Source of the DNA: Saccharina japonica
Taxonomy: Eukaryota > Sar > Phaeophyceae > Laminariales > Laminariaceae
NCBI GenBank assembly: GCA_008828725.1
Contig: MEHQ01000235.1
Span: 62,001-126,000 of the forward strand
Reading direction: 5' to 3'
Length of the DNA: 64,000 nucleotides
Positions 11,339 to 23,395 of this stretch are shown piece after piece (within the stretch, counting starts at the first letter, position 1; each line of letters begins with the position of its first letter). The position numbers and the translations under genes were made by a program. The notes under the pieces were generated by a model. It was not told the DNA's origin, did not search any database, and saw nothing but the letters and a program-made list of their open reading frames with translations.

Positions 11339-11512
11339 GGTAGAGCACCGTTTCGGGGTCGCGTGCACTCGCCAACGTGGTTCGCGGGCCGATAATGGCC
11401 ACAACTTCGCCAACGGGATCTCCGCCCTCAGCGTTGGCATTGGGTGCGCCAGGGCTGACGCCGTCGGCACCGTCGAGAGAGATGGGCTGTTCCGCCATGT
11501 GTGTGTTTGTGT
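11339..11512 (-). pseudogene. Gag-like or unknown coding fragment, copy 1
   Basis: About 170 bases nearly identical to 33450-33620. In copy 2 the minus strand reads MAEQTISLDGADAVSPGAS and then GEVVPIIGPWTTLASARNP without a stop; here indels break that frame. GC is higher than in the surroundings. The family is not recognised; an N-terminal gag fragment is only a guess. Being carried in two unrelated places points to spread by a mobile element. Confidence 0.4.
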
Positions 11513-11639
11513 GTGTTTGTGTTTTAATGTCACTACTTGCTTCAATCTGGCCCTACCGCCGTGGGGGCGGGAGGGCCACTTATTCCCTAGTATTATATAT
11601 TATATGTACCTGGCAATATGTACGTGCTGATCCCGTTTG

Positions 11640-11960
11640 GTTATCCCGTGCACAATGAAGACGCGGGAATAGTTCCCGCGGGAATGGTTTCTTTTTCCAC
11701 AGTTGGTTTTGGGTTGCACGGGATTTGGGAAGTCGAGATTTCCACGGGATTTTACGGCACGGGAACGGGAAACCACGGGATTTCAGCTATTTCCAAGAAA
11801 TCTGTTTGGGTGGGAACGGGATATCAAGATTTCTTCGGGAACTGGTTGGGTGGGATCACGGGAACGATATTTGCACGGGAACGGGAAAAAAGCCCAATTC
11901 CCGTGAAATCCTGCGGGAATATTCCCGCGGGAATTTTCCCGAGGAAGGTCCTGGAAAAAA
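11640..11960. repeat. Degenerate CGGGAACGGGA-type low-complexity tract
   Basis: Dense GGGAA/TTCCCG words (GAATAGTTCCCGCGGGAA, CACGGGAACGGGAAA) in irregular spacing. The open frames follow the base composition. No gene. Confidence 0.6.
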
Positions 11961-11964
11961 TGAG

Positions 11965-12420
11965 TTTTTTTTGTTTCGGTCCGATACAAGGGCTCCGCAT
12001 AGGTGCCGGCATAGATAGTGTTACCAGGGCTCCGCAATCGATGCCGGAATTTTGTTTTGTCCATATCCACACTAATTTCAAGATATACATTTTCCACACT
12101 AATTTCAATATATATCTTTTTAAAGAGTCCAAAAAAAGTGAAAAAATGGATCTCCAGAACTTCGGTCAGAATCGAAAAATACCTAAAACTGGGCGAGTTA
12201 GCCGTTCTTAGCCTAATTACAAGATAAAAAGCTCCGAAAAACAAAAATCGAGGGAAAAAATGAGTTTTTTTTTGTTTCGGTCCGATACAAGGGCTCCGCA
12301 TAGGTGCCGGCATAGTGTTACCAGGGCTCCGCAATCGATGCCGGCATTTGTTTTTTGTCCGCTATACCGGCCCCGCTCTGACATAGTTCGGCGTACTGCT
12401 GTGCTCCTGTAGTTCATGTT
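11965..12420. repeat. Interspersed repeat with internal direct duplication
   Basis: TTTCGGTCCGATACAAGGGC and the following CCGCAATCGATGCCGG occur at 11975-12045 and again at 12278-12345. Between them, TCCACACTAATTTCAAGAT and ATGGATCTCCAGAACTTCGG match 27945-28080. The closing CTATACCGGCCC...CATAGTTCGG matches 28995-29022. A dispersed non-coding family; class unknown. Confidence 0.6.
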
Positions 12421-13219
12421 GGGTGTATGGGTGGGTGTATGGGTGGGTGGTTGTGTGGGTGTTTTTCGTTGTCGTTGCTGTTGCTGTAGTTAGTTGTCGA
12501 TTTGTTGTTTGTCACACCATACTACTACTGCTGTTGTTGTACTATTAATAGCACACGTAGTCACGGAAAAGGCATAAATCGCACCCACACAGCAGGCAGC
12601 GCAGCTGTGAGCCGTGTTGCTCTGCTTTCTCTTCCTTTCGAATATAGAGCTTTGTTGTCCTGGAGCATGGAGCTCTATTTATCTATACTATGCATTTGCA
12701 AGTCGCCTGTACTCTTTTTTTTTACACTTTTGTGGTGAACGACTGCTGCTGCTGTCGCGTCGTAGGTGCTTTTTGCCACATGCTACATACCAGTACTCCT
12801 GTCCTGCAGTACGATACACGGTTGTACGTACGTACAGCAGTACGTATTTCGCTGCATTGCACCATGAATATCTTGGCATTTTCAAGTCCCGTCCTCTTGC
12901 ACCACATCGTGGACCTCTTCTGCCCCTTTCCTTGCACGAGCGTAGCGGACGGCATCAGCCGCCCTCGGAGGGGAGCGTTGCTTTCTTCGCAATAGTTTTT
13001 CGTGTTGGAAGATAGATATTCGCTTTGTCCTGTATTTGCCGACATACAGATGGAGCTCTTGGCATTATCAAGTCGCCAGTTGCAGCTAATTTATGTTCCT
13101 CTTTTACCCTTTTCACATTGTTTGGTTATATTCTTCCTTCCGCGAGCGTAGCCGCCCGCGCAGCGGAGCCCTTGTATATTATACATACATACATATCATA
13201 TGATACCTGGTACCTGGTT
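12421..13219. other. No gene seen
   Basis: TGGGTG-rich start, then mixed sequence with short overlapping open frames on both strands and no recognisable domain. Two GC-rich patches (12930-12990, 13140-13170) share CGAGCGTAGC and may be remnants of one small repeat. Confidence 0.4.
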
Positions 13220-13425
13220 GTGTGTTATTCACATTAAACCTTCCTTTCTAACCGTCGACATCCAGCACACCCAGTGTCCGTGTCGATTCCTCATTCTAAA
13301 AAGGTACCAGTTCTGTGGTCACAAAACTACGACACAGAGATACTACGCTCAGTGCAGGAAGCAAAGCAGACAATGTAATGCCATATACGATAGACACGAC
13401 CTACCCTGCTAATAATCCAGGTACG
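13220..13425 (-). repeat. ~205-bp short interspersed repeat, copy 1
   Basis: Reverse copy of the element at 14460-14657 and 37373-37602. Shared marks in + order here: TTCACATTAAACCTTCC, GACATCCAGCACACCCAGTG, CTACGACACAGAGATACTAC, ATACGATAGACACGACCTAC. No open frame, no clear pol III boxes, no terminal inverted repeat, so SINE or MITE cannot be decided. Confidence 0.75.
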
Positions 13426-14140
13426 TGAGGTCGACGTACTATTGGAAGTGGTTTGTCAGAAATAGCTGCCCCGGCATGTCGAACCCAGGATGCATGTTTT
13501 GCGCGGGTTGAATATCGGTGTACGTTGTCGTACCAAGAGTGTACCCGGCGTACCTGAAGAAGACACCAGGTACTCGATGAGCATGGCGCACTTATTCCTG
13601 CCCTACCTAACAGCTGCTGCTGTAGTGTTAGACTATTTGTGGTGCGCGTCGATGGCCGCCCTTGGTGCGCTTCTTGTGCTGCTCCGAGTACCTGGTATTC
13701 GTGGTGCGCGTCGATGGCCGCCCTTGGTGCGCTTCTTGTGCTGCTCTGAGTACCTGGTACATAATACTGACAGGCCAAATCGTATGAAATCAACGCTGGA
13801 GACAGAAGCGACTCTACCGAGTGACGGCTTCAGGATGCCGCTGGCCAGCGGTTGTCCAGCTGCGAAAGTGCTCCCCCACAGTAGTACGCGTCGTCTGTCC
13901 TTCAGCGTGATTGACTGCCTCCTCTTGCGTAGTCGGGGGTGCGCCTGCCGCCGGCACGAGGCGCGAGGCGCCCGACTCCGAACCTATCGGCTGAGGGTAC
14001 TGCGACCTCCGCTTCTGTGGGCATGTGCAAATGCTCAGATACTTCTCGCCTCGGCTTGGTACCCGCCAACCAGCTCATCGCCCCGGCAGGATTCAGCGCA
14101 CTGGTGCTGGCCGCAGCACCTGCGAGGTTGGTAGGCTCTG
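13426..14140. other. GC-rich island, open on both strands
   Basis: A 60-base tandem duplication (GTGCGCGTCGATGGCCGCCC) sits at about 13638-13760. The long + frame over this region (13490-14134) and the minus frame at about 14125-13905 (it includes MSWLAGTKPRREVSEHLHMP) are both open. The minus one has a plausible acceptor (ACCAACCTCGCAG) and more ordinary composition. Neither is recognised. It could be an exon or gag debris. Confidence 0.25.
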
Positions 14141-14459
14141 TTTTCCCCTACCCTCTTCCTACTTTTCCGTGCTGCCGTCGGGCAATCGCGAGCCGAGTGC
14201 ATTTCCTTGGTTCATCTCGCTCTCTCTGTACATTCCGGAGGTTTTTATCCACATTCGCGAATTCACTTCATTCGTCCCTTTTTTTGTTTCGATTCAAAAT
14301 TACTGTCACATCTCCTCCGGGAAAAGCACGGCACTTTATTTGTCTTTTATTAATATTGTTTTTGTTTGTTCGTTGATGTGTTTTATTATATTTATTACTG
14401 TAGTATTCTTTATTTTTCCTTTTCCTTTTCGCTTTCGCTGTTTCTTTTCTTTTCTCTTT

Positions 14460-14657
14460 CACGCAGCTGGATTGGTAGTTGGGTAGGTCGTGCCTGTCGT
14501 ATATGACATTGCATTGTCTTCTCTTCTTGTTGCATTGCAGCGTAGTGTCTCTGTGTCTAGTTTCGTGGTATCTCTCTAGGATGAAGAATTTGCATAGACA
14601 CTGGGTGTGCTGGATGTTGACGGGTAGTAAGGACGGTTTAATGTGAAGAACACACAC
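14460..14657 (+). repeat. ~205-bp short interspersed repeat, copy 2
   Basis: Runs from GCAGCTGGATTGGTAG to TTTAATGTGAAGAACACACA, preceded by a long T/C-rich tract (14400-14458). The same order (T-rich tract, CTGGATTG, GACACTGGGTGTGCTGGATG, GAAGAACACACA) is seen in the copy inside LINE A. Confidence 0.75.
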
Positions 14658-16028
14658 TAGCTACAATAATGCTGCTGTGCTGCTGCTGCTAGCTGCTGCT
14701 GCTAGCTGCTGCACCTGCTGTGCTCCTAGCTTGTGCGTAAGGCGCCCCTGCTTGCCAACATTAATCAGGCGATAGCGGTAGCGGCACACTGCTGTTTCAT
14801 CTCTCCTGTAGCTGGCACGCTGCTTATTTTTCATGACATTAGCTTTTACCCACGATTTTTGTTTGCCCGCATTGGTAGTTCGGGAAATATCGTCATGTCT
14901 GATTTACAGTAGATTCGTCACAACAACATCGATCTTCCTTGTTGACCTACTCGAATCAAATTTCCAGTCGGCCCTTGCATACAAAATAAAAACGTATCCA
15001 TTTCGTGTGCCCAAACTCGGAAAATACATAAGCAACTCTAATTCTGGTGCGAAATAGTATAATTATATCACCCAAAGGCGAAAAGATCGGTCATACTTGC
15101 ATACATATCGAAATTAACCCGCAGTTAAACTCAGACAGTAATGTACGTGCAGCTAGCTATATGGTTTTACCCTAAGCGCGATCAAAGGGAAACCGCAAAT
15201 AGCTATACCCCCGAAAAAGCAAAAAGTCACGATCCGTGAAAAATTGTCGTGGCTCTACTCGAAGTGTTTTGTCGTAACCACGCCTGATCAAGGTACATAA
15301 AGCGTACACAGTACACATACAGTACACCCATGATTTTTGCACTGCTACTGTATCTGCCAGCTTCGCGTGTGTGTTCTCGAGTCCTCGAGATATGTCCATG
15401 TTATCGTGTCCAATACGCATGGCCTCCCGCAACGGAAGGAGCTCAGGGTGTAGCCAAACATAAGGAAGCAGGCAGTATGGGCCGTTCCCTACTTCAGTAG
15501 TTTAGCGAGACAGGCGGTAGAATAAGTCGTGCACGAGTCGCACTGCTGCAGACTCGAGAGGGCTAGGAAGTGCAGCCAGGCGCACAGAGCTGGGAGCGCA
15601 GTGATACAGAGGAAGACAGGAAGTATTAATTTAACCACGCTATGTACGTGCCCCGTGCGATATGGCCTTGGCTAAGTTACGTACCCAGTGCAAGTTGCGC
15701 GACGTGGCTGGTGCGAAGTATAAAGCAGCGCTCGCAGGGTTGGGCGCTAAGTTTGGCACCCCTTAGAAACTTCAGGGGTGCCCATGGACCTGGTTGGCTC
15801 TAGCGGGTCGGATCGACTCCCTGTGGTTACTTGCCAGATTTCGCAGCTTTGAAGGCCCAGACCACGCGCCACGGAGCCCGGTCGGGACCCACACTTGAGC
15901 CGTGGTGTACAGGCGCCCCCCCTGCGTGCCCCACAGCCAAGAGGGCGAGAAACGACCCGCGGCCGGAGGAGAAAAGTGAAATAGTCTGGGAAAAAAGTGT
16001 ATTTCATACACAGTAATATACCGTATAC
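14658..16028. other. No gene seen
   Basis: Short GCTGCTGCTAGCTGCTGCT tract at about 14670-14712. Small open frames on both strands without known motifs, and a moderately GC-rich patch at 15770-15980. Nothing supports a gene. Confidence 0.4.
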
Positions 16029-16560
16029 TGTAGGTTGGATTGGCTTTGTTTGGCGATGGCGCTGTATAACACGCCTCTCACTGCGTGGGATATATAGACA
16101 ACCAGGGCACCGTTTATTGTCATTTTACTTTTGGCCGTCACCAATTCTGGCGGTCTAGTTATAGATCATTTGCGCGGAGTGGAGAGCCTTAACTCCGCAC
16201 TAGGGGAATAATCGTATCATGTGCGTGGTAGCGTGTACTAGTATATGGTAAGGTACCAACAAGGCAGATATATAATATGTCTATTGCTTTCTCTGGGAGT
16301 GACCACACCAGAAACAAATATATGCATTCGAAGCTGTCCTCCATTGCAGGTCCGCCTCACAGGTGGTTCTCAGTATAATGCAGCTCCAGCCTCACGCGAC
16401 TTTTCCAACACCTCACGGCACTCCGCGCTTGGTGCAAACAGTGTCTGCCTGGTCGGTGAAAATCAGGCGTGCGCCGTCCCGGCATTGCAGGGATGCGAGG
16501 GCTACGCCTATGGCCATACGACTACGGCCGTGCATGACATGAGTACCCCCTCCCCCGCTC
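16029..16560 (+). repeat. SINE-like ~510-bp repeat, old copy
   Basis: Full-length but diverged member of the poly(C)-tailed family described at 50701-51220. Recognisable blocks: AGGTTGGATTGGC head, CTCACTGCGTGGGA, ACCACACCAGAAA, CGCGCTTGGTGCAAACAGTG, GGGATGCGAGGGCTA, and the end GACATGAGTACCCCC. Small insertions near 16215-16240. Confidence 0.85.
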
Positions 16561-16588
16561 CACATCCGCCTCTTTTTGTTGCCCGCAG

Positions 16589-16863
16589 GATACCCAACAG
16601 AGTGCGCGCACGAGACAAAGACAACGAGAACAACAACCAACCAAAACGGTTGTATGATTGGTCGCAGTTCCGCCGCACCAGGGGACGCAATCAACCCACC
16701 CCCTTCCCGTTTTAACGCCTCCGCCGGGGAAGCTGGCATTGTGCGAAGCGCGAAGGGGTCGAAAAATGAATGTTACACCTCGGTGGCCAGGAGACATTTT
16801 CCTGAGGGGGGGAAGGGGTCTTCAGATATGTTGGACGTGGAGCAAGCCCGGGGGTTGTCTAAG
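16589..16863 (+). CDS. Candidate internal exon, unknown protein
   Basis: Preceded by a pyrimidine tract and acceptor (TTTTTGTTGCCCGCAG) and followed by a donor (TCTAAG then GTATGG). 275 bases, open in one + frame. The translation includes APGDAINPPPSRFNASAGEA and KNECYTSVARRHFPEGGKGS, with balanced residue use unlike the surrounding repeats. No known domain is recognised, and the minus strand is also open, so this may be coincidence. No partner exon was found. Confidence 0.3.
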
Positions 16864-17140
16864 GTATGGACTACAGTACTGTACCGAAGGACCACTCTAT
16901 CAGTGGACGATCATTTAACGAGCTTTTAGACATCGATATGAACACACTTAGTGGTACTAGATTACCGGTCATAACCGAAAAACTGAGGATGATATTCACC
17001 GTCCCCGTGGTTTCCATGATCGAAAAAAATGAAATCCACTTATTTCCTTCGCTCGTACCTGGTATAATATGTACATGCACCTGGTACCCTTTTATTCCTA
17101 CCCCTTCACCCGATACATATATTATATATAATATAATTAT

Positions 17141-17632
17141 AGGTTGGGTTGGCGTCGGTTGGCAACGACGCTGTAAAACACGCCTCTCACTGCGTGAGCT
17201 AGACAACCAGGGTGCCGTTTTATTTTTGGCGGTCATCAAGGCTGGCGGTCGAGTTAGATCATTTGTGCGGGGTGGAGAACCATTGCTCCGCACGAGCGAA
17301 ATGATTGTATCACGTAGTGTGTATATGGTAAGGCACCCATGAGGCAGTTACATAGTACTCCCATTGGTGTCTCAGGAAGTGGCCACACCATAATTTTAAT
17401 TAACTCATTGAAGCTGTCATCCATATGCAAGTCCGCCTCACAAGCGGTTCTTAGCAGGATTCAGCTCACCCTTCATGCGACTCGCCCAACACCTCTCGGC
17501 GCTTCGCGCTTGGTGCTAGCAATGCCTGCCTGGTCGGTGAAAACCCGACATGCTCCGTCCCGGCATTGTAGGGATGCGAGGGTCTATGGTCATACGACTA
17601 CGGCCATGCATGAAAATGAAGTACACCCCCTT
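17141..17632 (+). repeat. SINE-like repeat, full copy
   Basis: Begins AGGTTGGGTTGGCGTCGGTT after an AT-rich leader (ATATAATATAATTAT). It carries the variant hairpin CCGCCTCACAAGCGG and ends ATGAAAATGAAGTACACCCCC, the same altered tail as the copy at 34861-35389, so the two belong to one subfamily. Confidence 0.9.
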
Positions 17633-18420
17633 CACGCTGCCCTGACCCGTTTTCAGCGTTTGATGGTACCCACCGGTAGTAACCGCAAACCCAGGGATGC
17701 TATGTACCGTCCCCGGGCTTCCAAAGTCTTACAAGGCATTCATTTTCCGGTAACAACCCGTTTTCATCTTTCGATGCTACCCACCGGTTATACCCGCAAG
17801 CTTGGGGATTATATTTACCGTCCCCGAGGTTTCCATTGTATTTGTATTCAGTCATTGTTGTTTTCGTTTGTACGTTCATGTCTGGTCCGGTTTAACGCCT
17901 ATCGTTTCACGCTGTAGCGTAAGCCTTTAGAAATTGTTTCGTTGGACATAGAGACGTCTACTGTAATATATTAAGTAGCTGGGACACTAGTCTAGTATCT
18001 ACAGTACTGTTAGGCCTGGGATTTTGTGCATATCGGCCATAAAAAACGACATCGAACAGAGATAACACGATATCCCTTTAAAAATAATCGCTTCAAGCCA
18101 CCGTAGAGTTGCTTGGTTTCAGTGTACATATTTCCGTATTGGTTGAGAGCCTAGAATGAGATACCGTGGATGATTTTGCTCCTGAAAATTCACGTATGTC
18201 TAAAAACCCAATGTGGAAACCACTTAAAAGTCGGCGATTAACTTGAAGTACGTAACGAAGAGAAATTATCGCAAAACTATCCTTTTGAGAAGTTTTTAGG
18301 GTAACTTTGGTGTTATCTCTTAAGCTTGCAGAGGTATTTAATGTATCCTCCGACCTCTTGTTTTCCATTGGATCACCGCAGACCCAACAATGCAAGCGCA
18401 TCCTTAGCGTACATTTAGCT
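17633..18420. other. Spacer with a two-unit direct repeat
   Basis: Two ~125-base units at about 17650-17860 share ACCCGTTTTCA, CTACCCACCGG/GTACCCACCGG and ACCGTCCCCG; a third partial match is at 16960-17020. The rest (17930-18420) shows no gene. Confidence 0.4.
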
Positions 18421-18880
18421 GATGCACACTAGATCCCGCAAACCGTGTGGTTTGGCCAGAGAAACGCAAGGAAAGGCTTCGCGTGGGCCGCGGGCTAGAA
18501 ACTTAGCCGCGAAACGAAATGTAATCGATTTCGAGGTCAAGACCGGTGGCGACATTATCCACAAGGCGCCGGGGTGCGTAGTCCAGGAGGACGGGGTGCG
18601 ACGCGGCGGGCTCGAGGCGTCCGAGGAATGACGGGACAGAGCGTTGCAGGAGCGGGACAACACGCGTGCACTCGTAGCCGATGCGGAATTGAGGAGCCCT
18701 GATGCGATTTTGTTCCTTCAGAGATGGAAGCGAGCGTGTCTTCTGATAAATCGCTCAGGCTTGCGGCTGAAGCTGTCAATACGAGGGCAGAATCGGACAG
18801 GCTACGGGCGCAACCGGCTCGGCGGGAAGGGGCAGCATCGGGCATGGAAGGGGCGATTGTCGTGTCACGTAGATAGTTGT
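18421..18880 (+). other. GC-rich coding-like island, unrecognised
   Basis: An open + frame at 18422-18631 includes ARNLAAKRNVIDFEVKTGGD. After a stop, another frame begins at ATG 18724 (MEASVSSDKSLRLAAEAVNT), behind an acceptor-like TTTTGTTCCTTCAG. Composition differs sharply from both flanks. It could be a broken mobile-element gene or two exon fragments. Confidence 0.25.
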
Positions 18881-21800
18881 GTCTAATTTGCGTTTGTGCA
18901 TTTAATATGTTGCTCTTGTTTTCTTATATACAGCAGGTTCCGGGTACCAGGTATCTAAAGCACGATTTTTCCCACGCGTACGTGTAATAGGTACCTGGGC
19001 TTGAGCCCGAGCCCGAACCCTCCGCGCTCGAGACCGAGCCTTCCGTGTCCTCGGCGCTCGAGCCTGATCCCAAGCCTTCCACACTCGATTCGGTGGTGGA
19101 AACTTCGCTGTTACTCCTCGAACTTCCTTGGGGACCCCGAGCATCGCTCGGGTACACAGCATGTATTGGTATGGTATACGTATGTAACACAAGTTACGAG
19201 TAGTTACGTAATTGTATTCTACCAGGTACGCTGGTACGTATCCAGTATTATGTACAGCAGCAGTAGTGTTGGTAAGCAATTGAAAAGAGGGGTTGCTTTG
19301 ATTAATACTTCTTGGGGGTTTTGTTGCTCGGTTACGCATGTTTATTTGCTTTCTAAGCAAGTTCGTGATTGACGCAACTTTTTAAAAGGTTGTGTTTTGT
19401 TGCTTCTTGTTGCCTATCTGTAGATAAGTAAAATGCGTTTTCATGCCGGGAGTGCTATATAACTCACGATTAGCTACCCACCAAGCCTCAAGCAGTAGCT
19501 TAGCACGCAGCACACATACCACACACCAGCGACCACACCGCAGTATAGTACCTTCAGCGTTAGGGTTTTTTCGTTTTGGATGGTGTCGGAGGTGGAAATG
19601 CACAGCGGTGCCGAGCACCCCACCCGAGTCCGCCGGAGTTCATTGTAGGGGGTTACCTCTCTAATATGATTTGTACTTGCGAGCAAATACATCAGGAGAC
19701 ATATCTATGCCTATTATAGTTGTCTGTCTGTCTCAGAAATTCTTCTGTGCAGAAATTGTGTCCCCTACCTTGGCTTAAAAATCCTCATGTATGTGGAAAC
19801 TCCTATTTTGTTTATTAAAATGCTGTATTTGTGGTTTGCTGGTTGCTGGTTTTTAATGGGGTATGTTAATTGATCTCCGATCATCTTGATGCGTACGCTG
19901 ATGATTTATAACGTACTACCGTGTGCGGCAGCTGTACGTGGCATAATTAAAATGGATACTACCTGATGTTGAATTCTCCACAGGTAATTACATATGTACT
20001 CGTGTATGAACTATTTTTGTTTTGTTGCAAACAATTGCGCAACATGCGGCAAATTTTCCATGTACCGGGCCAGCTTTTAATTAATTTAATTCCGCGGGCG
20101 AAACCCGCGAAAAATTGTGGAAACCCCGTGCTGTACGTAAAAAATGACAAAAGACAACAGATACGTCTTTGTGATGCGATGATACGCCCGCTCTGCGGTT
20201 CCATGTGACGATCGGTGCCGACTACGAGTGTTGAACATTTTCACTGCTACCGGAATGCCGTGTACGGCCGTGGTAGCGGCCTGTGCAGTGAGCGCACTGC
20301 TGCTCAAAAGTGCTACTCGTATGTTCTTGCAATATCTTTACGGTTGGTGTTTTCAACAACAGCTACTTCGTATGTCCCGGAACCACTACTCTACAGAGTA
20401 GCCTACGAAACAGCACACCGCGTATGATCCCGAGCTCAGGGAGTAACAATTGTTTAGGACGTTGCGTTTTTTGTTTTTCTTCGATTCGCGACGGACACCA
20501 TATTTGGCCACCGGGAAGGGGGTCTTCTATGTAAATACGTACAGCAGCATATACAGCAAGTTACACTGCATGCATGCACAATAATACGTGGCGACGGTAC
20601 TCTCCTGGAGCTAACACAGCACGTGGTATATAGGTTCACGAATCAATGCAGAAGTGTAGACCAAGTGTAAATACTTACAAACTGTAGTCTGGTAGCTTGT
20701 TGCTGGTTGTAACGCGTGTACACACGTGAAAAGTAGATGGAGAGCATTCAGTTGTTTTCTATTGTAATGACGCCACTCATGACACCCGAGCCTTGTCCCA
20801 CCGTAAACGAACGCGATGGCGAATGCGCGCCACATGTATGCATATGTAAGGCTTACACCGGTCCTATCGCAACCCGAGCGAACTTTCTCTCTACGCTCCC
20901 CGTTTGCCACTAAAAGGCAAACTTTGCTAGGCACTGATCCGCTGCTTCACGTCCGTACTAACCACGACGACGCGGCTTTCGTAGTGTAGAGACACTGTTG
21001 TTTACTCAAAAGGTTCCAGGCCCGCTGCTGATCAGCCGTGAACGGAATCGGCGTTCTACTTCCCATCGGGAAAAGCCCCGCCAGCAGTCCCCCCTCTCAC
21101 ACAAATACTACCAGCGTCACAGGCTTTTCTACCCCCCCCGACCGTCGAAGCACACACACCCCCGACTGCATCAATAACCCATGGCTTCGTCCGCCTCTGC
21201 TCTATGTCCAGCACAAGCAGAAACACACGGGACTGCTGTGGACCAGCTTTAGCTTCTTGTGACGCGTTGACTGTCGGGAATATAGTGTCTTCACTCAAGG
21301 CCAACCCGAAACTGGCCGGTCAGCATTCACCATTTGCTTGGCCATCTTCTTGCAGCATCCGTTCAACGCGCTCTTCCACCTCAGCTGGGCAAGCGATCTT
21401 TGGGGTTGCTCCGTTGTCCGTAATGCCGCCCGCCTTCGACCCCTTTGTACGAGGTTGCACACGTTGCTTTCAACCTCTGGCCGGCCGGTCAACCTATCTC
21501 GTTCAGGTCTTGCAGAAGCGTCATACCAACTCTCCGCAAAGTCAAGCTTATAATTCTTCGCAGGAGCAGGACGGTTGTAAAGGAATGGTTGCCTGACCGA
21601 TCACCTACAAGCGGCGCGAACAAATCCGACGGCAAGGAGGACGCATGGGATTATGATACGAGCTGTTGGTACTCACTCACAACTCAACCCGACTGCCGCA
21701 ATTGAAATTGACACATAAAGTGCGTACGTACAGGCTCGCAGTGCCTAGATACATGCAAAACTGGTGCAGATGTAACGTCACGGTATCATACCAAGAGAAT

Positions 21801-22239
21801 GGGGTGTCTTTCTGTTGGACAGGCATGAAAGCAGCACCTTATCGATAAACTGCTGTGCAACCGTCCATAGCGTACATTCCGCGCCGCGGCCTTATCGAGA
21901 AACTACTGTGCGACCATCGCCAGCCCTAACATTCGGCGCCGCGGTCTATTTGCGACGTTTGCTGCGTCGGCGTGCTCGTCCCAGCCACCGCACTCTTACA
22001 GTATCATAAAAGCCCGGTTACAATAGCATATATGTTTTACGTTGTCGAACCCATGCCACTGTGGCCTAGACATTCCGCGGGGCCCCTATTACTAGTCCGG
22101 CCCAAATCACGGTATTTGATCTCGTGTTATAACCCGACGAGGGAAAATAAGGTGGAATCACCAGGTTGTAACTTCTTACAAATCGTCTATCAGTAAAAAC
22201 AAAATTACTCGCATGAAAGTTGTTTTTCTTTCGTGGTTT
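18881..22239. other. Long stretch without an assignable gene
   Basis: Low-copy sequence with many short open frames. The strongest coding hint is on the minus strand at about 21480-21060: frames containing ITDNGATPKIACPAEVEERV and LSEDTIFPTVNASQEAKAGP lie next to each other but are split by a stop. They could be a decayed transposase or gag; no motif decides this. No RNA gene found. Confidence 0.35.
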
Positions 22240-22770
22240 TGTTTTGACTTCCATAAAAGTTTTTACTTCCAGGTGATTGGATTGGAAGTAGATTAAATTT
22301 TACTTCCAGAGAAGAATAACATGCAAGCGAGGGCAAGAATTCACCCCCTGCTTCTAGTTGGTACACCGTCTGGGCCCACCCCGATTACCACAGTGTGAAC
22401 AAATGATGAACCGGATATTATAAACTGTGTAGCGAGCAGCGCGCAACCACACTGGACCTGCCTAGTGGCCGCTGGCCCTCTCTAAACGGCAACTTGCACG
22501 GAACCGTGGAAGTGTTTTTGCTTCTATCGAGGTAAATACGGTTTAACTCCATGAAAGTTTCCACACAAGTCAATTTACTTCCATGGAAGTAAAAACAAAA
22601 TCATGGAAGTAAATTTACGTCCAGGAATTTTTCCCACATATAGGTCAATTTACTTCCATGAAAGTAAAAACCAAATCATGGATGTAAGATTTTGCTTTCA
22701 TGGAATGAAAAAATCGCCCATGGAAGTAATTATATACTTTCATGGAAGTAAATGAAAAACACAAAAAAAA
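22240..22770. repeat. Cluster of ACTTCCATGGAAGT palindromes
   Basis: At least ten occurrences of TTTACTTCCATG or CATGGAAGTAAA, the two halves of one short palindrome, at irregular 20-60-base spacing at 22250-22315 and 22540-22755. This is not a fixed-period satellite. Possibly nested foldback elements. No coding sequence. Confidence 0.7.
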
Positions 22771-23119
22771 AATGTGGTAGACCCGGAATACAGCTTACAA
22801 ACCAGTTTGAACAAATGAAAAAAACAACACCGCACACACAATCTTTCGACAACGGTGAATGCGCCCAGAGGAGGTTAAAATGTGTAAAAATAATGTGACC
22901 ATCTCAAATCGACCCAACCGATAATACAGGTCGTGCTTGTGTACTGGAGTATGCATGCACCCATTGATAATTGCTCACTGCGGTCGTGAGGGGGAACCTT
23001 TGATAGTCATATCGATCAAGCTTTGTGTGGTGCCATAGCCACATACAACAACTAACTTCGAAGCAATAGGGACAAGCTGTCTAAAATGCTTCCTCGCTAG
23101 CGATAGCTCCAGCCCCCCG

Positions 23120-23395
23120 TCCCGTGTTTGAAAGTGACCACACAGGAGAACATATAGAGTAAGTCGATGGTATACCCATCTGCACGAAATTATGCACAAT
23201 GTGCCGAAAGCCGCCCCACAAGCGGTTCTTAGAGGGGTCCTGCTCACTCCTCATGCGACTCGCCGAACACTTCACGGCGATTCGTTCTTGGTGCAAGGAA
23301 TGTCTGCTAGGTCAGTGAAAACCCTACGTTGTTGGGATGCGAGACTCTATGGTCATGTGACTACGGCCAAGCGTGACATTGAGTACGTTTCGGGG
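23120..23395 (+). repeat. SINE-like repeat, degraded 3' half
   Basis: CCGCCCCACAAGCGGTTCTT, CTCATGCGACTCGCC, CGTTCTTGGTGCAAGGAATG and CTATGGTCATGTGACTACGG align with the 3' half of the family. The tail reads GACATTGAGTACG with no poly(C). The 5' half (22930-23120) is barely recognisable. Confidence 0.7.

Noticed and set aside
13490..14134. 214-codon + strand open frame
   Set aside because: Includes a recent 60-base tandem duplication and shows no domain; GC-rich on both strands.
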